Shown piece after piece: positions 1 to 5,979 of a stretch of DNA of 8,081 bases. Made by a program: the position numbers and the translations under genes. The stretch comes from an uncultured Amaricoccus sp. Lineage in GTDB: Bacteria; Pseudomonadota; Alphaproteobacteria; Rhodobacterales; Rhodobacteraceae. The stretch spans positions 1 to 8,081 of the forward strand of contig NZ_CALLYO010000624.1 in NCBI RefSeq assembly GCF_937858865.1, written 5' to 3'. Each line of letters starts with the position of its first letter. Position 1 is the stretch's first letter. Below the pieces are notes generated by a model that saw only the letters and a list, made by a program, of their open reading frames with translations, ran no database searches and was not told where the DNA came from.

Positions 1-59
1 CCTACCTCGACCAGTTCATCCACGGCCGCGCCACCGGCCCGATCGAGACGGTCCGGTGA
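1..59 (+). CDS. 3' end of an unidentified gene (partial)
   Basis: The frame starting at base 3 is open from the window edge to a TGA at 57-59. It encodes YLDQFIHGRATGPIETVR as the last 18 residues. Codon use is C/G-ending, like the core genes downstream. The rest of the gene is outside the window. The tail has no motif I can assign, so no function is given. A true coding end is plausible because the toxin operator starts only 7 bases after the stop, but an open frame this short could also be chance. Confidence 0.45.
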   Translation, partial: YLDQFIHGRATGPIETVR

Positions 60-65
60 TGCGGT

Positions 66-103
66 TACGGGATTTCCGTTGATCATAGTGCGGAAATTCC
101 GTA
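66..103. promoter_or_regulatory. Inverted repeat upstream of brnT, probable toxin-antitoxin operator
   Basis: TACGGGATTTCCG (66-78) and CGGAAATTCCGTA (91-103) are inverted copies matching at 12 of 13 positions, with a 12-base spacer. Each arm is also nearly self-palindromic: 91-101 is a perfect CGGAA-A-TTCCG palindrome and 68-78 has one mismatch. The site can therefore be read as two similar 11-bp boxes 23 bp apart, about two helical turns. It lies directly before the toxin start, where type II modules usually bind their antitoxin. A weak -35/-10 pair, TTGATC (79-84) and TATATC (102-107) with 17-bp spacing, overlaps the boxes. It would start transcription at or just after the annotated ATG, so the real promoter is uncertain. 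Confidence 0.6.
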
Positions 104-109
104 TATCCC

Positions 110-382
110 ATGCAGGACAGCTTCGACCCAGCCAAGGACCGCGCAAACGTCGCGAAGCACGGCCTGTCGCTGGCCTTCGGAAAGAGGATCTTCGAGGACG
201 ACGACCATCTGATCCTTCCGTCCATCCGGCCCGTGGACGGCGAGGAGCGCTTCAAGGCCATCGGCGCGGTGGCCGGCAAGCTCTATACCGCCGTCTTCAC
301 GTGGCGCGGCGACCTGCCCCGATTCATCTCCGTCAGAAGGAGCAACAAGGGTGAAGAACGAGCCTATCGCACTCCCGGCTGA
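110..382 (+). CDS. brnT: BrnT-family type II toxin (RelE-like ribonuclease)
   Basis: This 90-residue protein has the size and motif order of BrnT toxins. An N-terminal FDPAKDRANVAKHG (residues 5-18) is followed by GEERFKAIG (44-52) and a C-terminal arginine-rich strand, RFISVRRSNKGEERAY (71-86). Characterised BrnT proteins have a RelE-like fold, cleave RNA and arrest growth until neutralised by their antitoxin. That activity is inferred here from family resemblance. The ATG at 110 is chosen because the protein then begins just before the FDPAK motif, as is usual. It has no good Shine-Dalgarno sequence (only GGAAA at 92-96, 13 bases upstream), so initiation may be weak or leaderless. The last 32 bases overlap the antitoxin gene in another frame, which suggests coupled translation. 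No key motif is missing, so it looks intact. Confidence 0.85.
   Translation: MQDSFDPAKDRANVAKHGLSLAFGKRIFEDDDHLILPSIRPVDGEERFKAIGAVAGKLYTAVFTWRGDLPRFISVRRSNKGEERAYRTPG
335..342 (+). promoter_or_regulatory. Ribosome binding site for the antitoxin
   Basis: AGAAGGAG lies inside the brnT coding region, with 8 bases between it and the GTG at 351. It is much stronger than anything in front of brnT and fixes the antitoxin start. The contrast in strength fits a module that makes more antitoxin than toxin from one mRNA. Confidence 0.7.
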
Positions 383-629
383 CCCCTCCGACCCCGAGGA
401 CTTCGACGTCTCCCCCGAAGCCCTCGACCGCGCCCAGCGCAGCCGCCTGATCCGCCGGACCCGCACCGGCCTCGGCCTTTCCCAGGCCGAGTTCGCCCGC
501 CGCTTCCACGTCCCCGTCGGCACGCTGCGCGACTGGGAGCAGGCCCGCGCCACCGCCCCCGACTTCGCCGTGGCCTATGTCCGCGTCATCGCCAGGCACC
601 CCGATCTGGTGTCCGCGGCGGTCGCATGA
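351..629 (+). CDS. Helix-turn-helix antitoxin partner of BrnT
   Basis: This 92-residue protein starts at GTG 351 and overlaps brnT by 32 bases. Residues 1-30 are acidic and proline-rich (PADPSDPEDFDVSPEALDRA). Residues about 33-65 form an Xre/Cro-type helix-turn-helix with LSQAEFARRF (43-52) and the recognition-helix signature VPVGTLRDWEQ (54-64). The C-terminal part (70-92) is helical and ends in RVIARHPDL, as in HigA/MqsA-like antitoxins. By position it should bind and neutralise the toxin and repress the module through the repeat at 66-103. The acidic N-terminal arm is a reasonable candidate for contacting the basic toxin. Classical BrnA antitoxins carry a ribbon-helix-helix fold, which I do not see. 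The DNA-binding domain is secure; the antitoxin role rests on gene order. Confidence 0.8.
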   Translation: MKNEPIALPADPSDPEDFDVSPEALDRAQRSRLIRRTRTGLGLSQAEFARRFHVPVGTLRDWEQARATAPDFAVAYVRVIARHPDLVSAAVA

Positions 630-684
630 GGTGCCGGTAACGATGCATTAACCCGACGATTCCCTTCCGTTTCAACATCTTACC

Positions 685-703
685 TATAGTTTCGCGCGCG
701 AAA
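685..703 (+). promoter_or_regulatory. Putative radA -10 element with overlapping 14-bp palindrome
   Basis: TATAGT (685-690) matches the sigma-70 -10 consensus at 5 of 6 positions and lies 30 bases before the radA start. Its last T begins a perfect palindrome, TTTCGCGCGCGAAA (690-703), which would cover the expected transcription start near 697. I see no convincing -35 element at 16-18 bp spacing. The region before it (630-684) has no other recognisable signal. A palindrome in this position would suit a repressor site, but no regulator can be named. Confidence 0.45.
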
Positions 704-720
704 TCCCCCCATTACGCACC

Positions 721-2061
<1,341 letters not shown>

Positions 2062-2072
2062 CCCGGGAGAAC

Positions 2073-2675
2073 ATGCAAGGCTTCACACTCGTCGACGGCA
2101 TCGTCCTCGCGGTCATCGCGCTCTCCGCCGTCCTCGCCTACGCCCGCGGCTTCGTGCGCGAATCGCTCTCGATCGCCGGCTGGGTGGTGGCGGCGCTCGC
2201 CGGCTTCTACTTCGCCCCGATGCTCGAGCCGCTGATGCGCGAGGTCCCGGTCCTGCGCGACCTCCTCGGCACCAACTGCGAGCTCGGCATCCTCGCCGGC
2301 TTCGCCGCCGCCTTCGTCACGGCCCTCGTCCTCGTCTCCTTCATCACCCCGCTCCTCGCCGGCGCGGTGCAGAATTCCGCCATCGGCCCGATCGACCAGG
2401 GCCTCGGCTTCCTCTTCGGCATCGCCCGCGGCGTGCTCCTCGTCGTCATCGCCCTCGTCGTCTACGCGACGATCTTCGGCGGCTCGGGCGGCATCGCCCA
2501 GATCGACGGCAGCCGCAGCGCCGCCGTCTTCGGCGACCTCGAGCGGCGCATCCAGGCCATGCTCCCCGAGGACGCCCCGCAATGGGTCGCGGGGCAGTAC
2601 GACCGGCTGACCGCCAGCTGCGGCCGAAGCACCGACCAGGCGCTGATGACATTGCCGAAACCCGCCTCTATATAG
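2073..2675 (+). CDS. cvpA: CvpA family inner-membrane protein
   Basis: CvpA proteins are small inner-membrane proteins. In Escherichia coli the gene is needed for colicin V production and lies next to purF; the molecular function is not settled. The 200-residue protein has four hydrophobic segments at about residues 6-24, 31-49, 71-95 and 111-132. The family signature IDQGLGFLFGIARGVLL is at 107-123, and the N-terminal ARGFVRE loop (24-30) is also typical. A hydrophilic C-terminal tail follows. The start at 2073 is preferred over an in-frame ATG at 2037 because GGGAG (2065-2069) precedes it, and because the upstream ATG would overlap radA and add 12 non-conserved residues. The gene lies between radA and purF, the expected context. 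Confidence 0.93.
   Translation: MQGFTLVDGIVLAVIALSAVLAYARGFVRESLSIAGWVVAALAGFYFAPMLEPLMREVPVLRDLLGTNCELGILAGFAAAFVTALVLVSFITPLLAGAVQNSAIGPIDQGLGFLFGIARGVLLVVIALVVYATIFGGSGGIAQIDGSRSAAVFGDLERRIQAMLPEDAPQWVAGQYDRLTASCGRSTDQALMTLPKPASI
2646..2674 (+). promoter_or_regulatory. Putative purF promoter inside the end of cvpA
   Basis: ATGACA (2646-2651, 5 of 6 to the -35 consensus) and TATATA (2669-2674, 4 of 6) are separated by exactly 17 bp. TATATA is unusual in this GC-rich sequence and overlaps the cvpA stop codon. The predicted start near 2681 leaves a leader of about 30 bases containing GGAGG (2695-2699). This would let purF and the downstream dehydrogenase be transcribed apart from radA-cvpA. 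It is inferred by eye. Confidence 0.45.
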
Positions 2676-2711
2676 CGGCGCAACGCTGTCCCCCGGAGGC
2701 GCCCCCGCCCC

Positions 2712-4160
2712 ATGACAATCCCCTTCGACGACGACAAGCTGCGCGAGGAGTGCGGCGTCTTCGGCGTGATCGGCGTCCAGGACGCCGCCACCTTCGTCGC
2801 CCTCGGCCTGCACGCGCTGCAGCACCGCGGCCAGGAAGCCGCCGGCATCGTCGCCTACGCGCCCGAGCCCGGCTTCACCTCCGCCCGCCACTTCGGCTAC
2901 GTCCGCGACAACTTCACCTCCCAGAGCCGCATCGAGGGCCTGCCGGGCTCGCTGGCCATCGGCCACGTCCGCTATTCGACCGCCGGCTCCAAGGGCAGCA
3001 CCCAGATCCGCGACGTCCAGCCGCTCTTCGCCGAGTTCGCCATGGGCGGCGCCGCCATCGCCCACAACGGCAACCTCACCAATGCCCTCGCGCTCCGCGC
3101 CGAGCTCATCGAGCGCGGCTCGATCTTCCAGTCGGGCTCGGACACCGAGTGCATCATCCACCTGATGGCCCGCTCGATGCAGCGCACCATCCCCGAGCGG
3201 ATGAAGGACGCGCTGCGCCTCGTCGAAGGCGCCTTCTCCATCGTCGCCATGACCCGCTCCAAGCTCATCGGCGTCCGCGATGCCCTCGGCGTCCGCCCGC
3301 TGATGCTCGGCCGCCTCGGAGACGCCTGGGCGCTCGCCTCCGAGACCTGCGCCTTCGACATCATCGGCGCCGAGTTCGTGCGCGAGATCGAGCCCGGCGA
3401 GATGGTGATCTGCACCGCCTCGGGCGTCGAGAGCTTCTTCCCCTTCCAGCCGAAGGCGCCGCGCTTCTGCATCTTCGAGAAGGTCTACTTCTCCCGTCCC
3501 GACAGCGTGATCGGCGGCCAGTCGGTCTACGAGACCCGCCGCCGCATCGGCGTCGAGCTCGCCCGCGAGGCCCCGGTCGAGGCCGACCTCGTCTGCCCGG
3601 TCCCCGACTCGGGCACCCCCGCCGCCATCGGCTACAGCCAGGAATCGAAGATCCCCTACGCGATGGGGATCATCCGCAACCAGTACATGGGCCGCACCTT
3701 CATCGAGCCGACCGAGCAGATCCGCAACATGGGCGTCCGCCTCAAGCTCAACGTGAACCGCGCGCTCGTCGCCGGCAAGCGCATCGTCCTCGTCGACGAT
3801 TCCGTCGTCCGCGGCACGACCAGCCGCAAGATCCGCGAGATGCTGCAGGACGCGGGCGCCGCGGAAGTCCACTTCCGCATTGCCTCGCCCCCCACGCAGT
3901 GGCCCTGCTTCTACGGCGTCGACACCCCCGACCGCTCCAAGCTCCTCGCCGCCACCATGTCCGAGGAGGAGATGCGCGCCTGGGTCGGCGTCGACAGCCT
4001 CAAGTTCGTCTCCCTCGACGGCCTCTACCGCGCCTGCGAGGAACCGGGCGGCCGCAACCCCCGCCAGCCGCAGTTCTGCGACGCCTGCTTCTCCGGCGAC
4101 TATCCGGTCCGCCCCTCCGACCGCATCGAGCAGGGCTTCCGCCCCAAGGTCACCGCGTGA
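2712..4160 (+). CDS. purF: Amidophosphoribosyltransferase (glutamine PRPP amidotransferase)
   Basis: PurF makes 5-phosphoribosylamine from PRPP and glutamine, the first committed step of purine synthesis in the cytoplasm. The 482 residues begin with a 13-residue propeptide ending in EE before the nucleophile Cys14 (CGVFG). Auto-cleavage would expose this cysteine. The Ntn-type glutaminase domain continues with RGQEAAGI and HNGNLTN (118-124). The phosphoribosyltransferase domain carries the PRPP loop IVLVDDSVVRGTT (358-370). Cysteines at 253, 399, 456 and 459 match the four [4Fe-4S] ligands of the Bacillus subtilis enzyme, which the E. coli enzyme lacks. The Shine-Dalgarno GGAGG (2695-2699) is 12 bases from the ATG, rather far. 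The end overlaps the next gene by 4 bases, implying translational coupling. Confidence 0.97.
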   Translation: MTIPFDDDKLREECGVFGVIGVQDAATFVALGLHALQHRGQEAAGIVAYAPEPGFTSARHFGYVRDNFTSQSRIEGLPGSLAIGHVRYSTAGSKGSTQIRDVQPLFAEFAMGGAAIAHNGNLTNALALRAELIERGSIFQSGSDTECIIHLMARSMQRTIPERMKDALRLVEGAFSIVAMTRSKLIGVRDALGVRPLMLGRLGDAWALASETCAFDIIGAEFVREIEPGEMVICTASGVESFFPFQPKAPRFCIFEKVYFSRPDSVIGGQSVYETRRRIGVELAREAPVEADLVCPVPDSGTPAAIGYSQESKIPYAMGIIRNQYMGRTFIEPTEQIRNMGVRLKLNVNRALVAGKRIVLVDDSVVRGTTSRKIREMLQDAGAAEVHFRIASPPTQWPCFYGVDTPDRSKLLAATMSEEEMRAWVGVDSLKFVSLDGLYRACEEPGGRNPRQPQFCDACFSGDYPVRPSDRIEQGFRPKVTA

Positions 4161-4831
4161 CCGCGGCGCCGCAACGCATCTCGCTCGTCACCGGGGCGAG
4201 CCGCGGCCTCGGCTTCGCCACCGCCCTCGCCCTCGGCACCCGCGGCGCCCAGGTGGTCGCGCTCGCCCGCACAGTCGGCGGCCTCGAGGAACTCGCCGAC
4301 GCCATCGAGGCCGCCGGCGGCCCGACCCCGACCCTCGTGCCGCTCTCCCTCGACGACGACGGCGGCCTGCAGCGCCTCGGCCTCGCCATCCACCAGCGCT
4401 GGGGCCGGCTCGACCTCGTGGTGCACGCCGCCGCCCACGCCGCGCCGCTCGCCCCGGCCCCGCACCTCGCCGACAAGGATTTCGACACCAGCGTCGAGAT
4501 CAACCTGCGCGGCACCAGGCGGCTCATCGCGATGCTGCATCCGCTCCTCGTCGCCGCGCCGGCCGGCCGCTTCGTCTACGTCGCCGACGACCGTGCCGGC
4601 CGCCCCTTCTACGGCGCCTACGGCGCCAGCAAGGCCGCCGCCGAATCGCTGGTGCGCAGCTGGGCCGCCGAGAGCGCCCGCATCGGCCCCGAGGTCCTGA
4701 CCTTCGCCCCGAGCCCGATGCCGACGGCACTCCGCGCCCGCTTCTACCCGGGCGAGGACCGCAGCACCCTCACCCCCTGCGCCGAAGAGGCCGCCCGCCT
4801 CCTCGCGCGCCTGGAGACCGTCGCCGCCTGA
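4157..4831 (+). CDS. Short-chain dehydrogenase/reductase with degenerate active site
   Basis: This 224-residue classical-size SDR starts at a GTG that shares GTGA with the purF stop. A weak AAGG (4146-4149) lies 7 bases upstream. The cofactor motif TGASRGLG (12-19) is intact, with ALART in the region that selects the cofactor. INLRGT carries the usual active-site asparagine, and YGASK (155-159) supplies Tyr155 and Lys159. Two features are atypical. The NNAG motif after strand 4 reads HAAA. The catalytic serine in the VNVSS-like strand is replaced (VYVADD, Asp144 at the expected place), and the following loop is about two residues short. The protein may therefore be a weak or specialised oxidoreductase, or a binding protein. 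The substrate is unknown. Tight coupling to purF suggests co-expression but does not prove a purine role. Confidence 0.88.
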   Translation: MTAAPQRISLVTGASRGLGFATALALGTRGAQVVALARTVGGLEELADAIEAAGGPTPTLVPLSLDDDGGLQRLGLAIHQRWGRLDLVVHAAAHAAPLAPAPHLADKDFDTSVEINLRGTRRLIAMLHPLLVAAPAGRFVYVADDRAGRPFYGAYGASKAAAESLVRSWAAESARIGPEVLTFAPSPMPTALRARFYPGEDRSTLTPCAEEAARLLARLETVAA

Positions 4832-4858
4832 CGAAGGCCCCGCACCGCCGCGCTTCGT

Positions 4859-4877
4859 GTCTATACAACGTCTATAC
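4859..4877. repeat. Two direct GTCTATAC repeats, 11 bp apart
   Basis: GTCTATAC occurs at 4859-4866 and again at 4870-4877, so the copies are offset by 11 bp, close to one helical turn. They begin an AT-rich stretch (4859-4914) between two convergent genes. The spacing resembles a protein-binding site. No regulator or start codon of a real gene lies nearby on either strand. Confidence 0.5.
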
Positions 4878-4883
4878 GCGAAA

Positions 4884-4912
4884 ATAACACTTTCATATCA
4901 GTGCGTTACAAT
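4884..4912 (+). promoter_or_regulatory. Promoter-like sequence with no gene in its direction
   Basis: ATAACA (4884-4889, 4 of 6 to -35) and TACAAT (4907-4912, 5 of 6 to -10) are 17 bp apart on the plus strand. Transcription would start near 4919, inside the palindrome at 4915-4928, and run antisense through the epimerase gene. AT-rich DNA gives such matches easily, so this is tentative. Confidence 0.3.
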
Positions 4913-4914
4913 CT

Positions 4915-4938
4915 GGGCACGCGTGCCCGGGTGTGCCC
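4915..4938. terminator. GC-rich palindrome between convergent genes, possible two-way terminator
   Basis: GGGCACGCGTGCCC (4915-4928) is a perfect 14-bp palindrome, and a second GTGCCC copy lies at 4933-4938, giving two alternative pairings. It ends at the epimerase stop codon and lies 84 bases after the dehydrogenase stop. As RNA it would fold into a short strong hairpin on either strand. There is no T-run on either side, so it is not a standard intrinsic terminator. It could instead be an operator. Confidence 0.35.
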
Positions 4939-5831
4939 TACCCCTTCACGTACTTCCGCCAGTCATGCTCCTCGCGGAATCCCAGCACCTCGCGGATCTT
5001 CCGGTTGGAATAGAGCGCCTCGAACTCACCGAGCTCCCGCGTCACCGGCACCCCCGGATAGAACCGCTCGACGATCTCCTTCGTCGGCAGGTTCACCGAG
5101 TTGGTGTCGTTCCCGGCATTGAACACCTGGAACCCGAGCCCGTCCTTCTCCAGGCAGAGATGCACGATCTGCCCCAGATCCCGCGCGTCGATGTAGCAGA
5201 AGGTATTCCGCCGCCTGACCTTCGGATCCGCGAAGAACCCCGGAAACAGCTCGTACTCGTGCGGCTCGATCACGTTCCCGATCCGGAGCGCATAGATGTC
5301 CGCCCCCGACCGCCGCTGGAAGCTCCGCGCCGTCACCTCGTTCACCACCTTGGACAGCCCGTAGCTGTCCATCGGATCGACGTCGTACTCCTCCTCGAGC
5401 GGCAGCGCCCGCGGATCGGTCTCCCCGTCCGAGAAGCAGACCCCATAGGTCGTCTCCGACGAGGCGACCACGATCTTCCTCACCCCGAGCTTCACCGCCG
5501 CCTCGATGACGTTGTAGGTCCCCATCGCATTGACCCGGAAGGTCTCGTTGTCCGGCCGGATCAGGATGCGCGGAATCGCCGCGAAGTGGACCACCGCATC
5601 GAGCTTCGGCACCCCCGTCCCCGGCTCCATCTCGTCGAAGCCGGCATACATCGTCATCGCGTTGAACATCTCCCCCGAGTCGGTGATGTCCGCGACCAGA
5701 TTGTCGACCCCCGGATGATCGAGCGGCACCAGGTCGACGTTCAGCACCCGGTAGCCCTTGCCGAGCAGATACGGCACCACATGCCGCCCCGCCTTGCCCG
5801 ATCCGCCGGTGAAAAGGATCCGCTTCGCCAT
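4938..5831 (-). CDS. NAD(P)-dependent epimerase/dehydratase (extended SDR)
   Basis: This 297-residue protein belongs to the extended SDR family that includes UDP-glucose 4-epimerase, nucleotide-sugar dehydratases and uronate dehydrogenases. The Rossmann motif TGGSGKAG is at residues 8-15. HFAAIP and the NAMGTYNVIEAA segment follow. The catalytic set is complete: SSETTYG with Ser125 aligning to Ser124 of E. coli GalE, then Tyr157 and Lys161 in YGLSK. RIGNVI and YIDARDLGQ are typical substrate-domain motifs. The start at 5831 is preferred because GGAGG (complement of 5838-5842) lies 6 bases upstream and the Rossmann strand then begins at residue 4. An in-frame ATG at 5927 would add 32 unconserved residues. 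No sugar or polysaccharide genes are nearby, so the substrate cannot be named. It is transcribed divergently from the EF-G-like gene. Confidence 0.92.
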   Translation of the reverse strand: MAKRILFTGGSGKAGRHVVPYLLGKGYRVLNVDLVPLDHPGVDNLVADITDSGEMFNAMTMYAGFDEMEPGTGVPKLDAVVHFAAIPRILIRPDNETFRVNAMGTYNVIEAAVKLGVRKIVVASSETTYGVCFSDGETDPRALPLEEEYDVDPMDSYGLSKVVNEVTARSFQRRSGADIYALRIGNVIEPHEYELFPGFFADPKVRRRNTFCYIDARDLGQIVHLCLEKDGLGFQVFNAGNDTNSVNLPTKEIVERFYPGVPVTRELGEFEALYSNRKIREVLGFREEHDWRKYVKG

Positions 5832-5916
5832 CTCTTTCCTCCCCTTCTGGCCGCGCCGCCACTCATCGCCGTTTCGCCGCCCGAGTCCAGCCCCGCCCCC
5901 GCGCTCCGCGAAACGC

Positions 5917-5946
5917 TGGAAATCCACGCCGGCTCGGTCCTATGAT
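5917..5946 (+). promoter_or_regulatory. Putative promoter of the EF-G-like gene
   Basis: TATGAT (5941-5946) matches the -10 consensus at 5 of 6 positions. TGGAAA (5917-5922, 4 of 6 to -35) lies 18 bp before it. Predicted initiation near 5953 leaves a leader of about 27 bases containing a GGAG Shine-Dalgarno (5971-5974). GGCTC (5931-5935) and GAGCC (5949-5953) form a small inverted repeat around the -10. The rest of the 148-base divergent gap (5832-5979) presumably also carries the epimerase promoter, which I could not identify. Confidence 0.45.
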
Positions 5947-5979
5947 CGGAGCCGAAGAAGAAACACCGGGGGAGACACA

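Noticed and set aside
4831..4858. ACGAAG/CTTCGT stem after the dehydrogenase stop as a terminator
   Set aside because: It has only 6 bp with a 16-base loop and no T-run, which is too weak to call.
5832..5927. 32-residue N-terminal extension of the epimerase from an ATG at 5927
   Set aside because: The extension is unconserved Gly/Arg-rich sequence. A strong GGAGG lies 6 bases before the ATG at 5831, and the Rossmann fold begins right after that start.
4857..5945. Plus-strand open frame starting at a GTG in the AT-rich island
   Set aside because: After the first 27 or so codons it is purely antisense to the epimerase, with Arg/His/Pro/Leu-rich composition and no recognisable domain. The conserved protein is on the minus strand.
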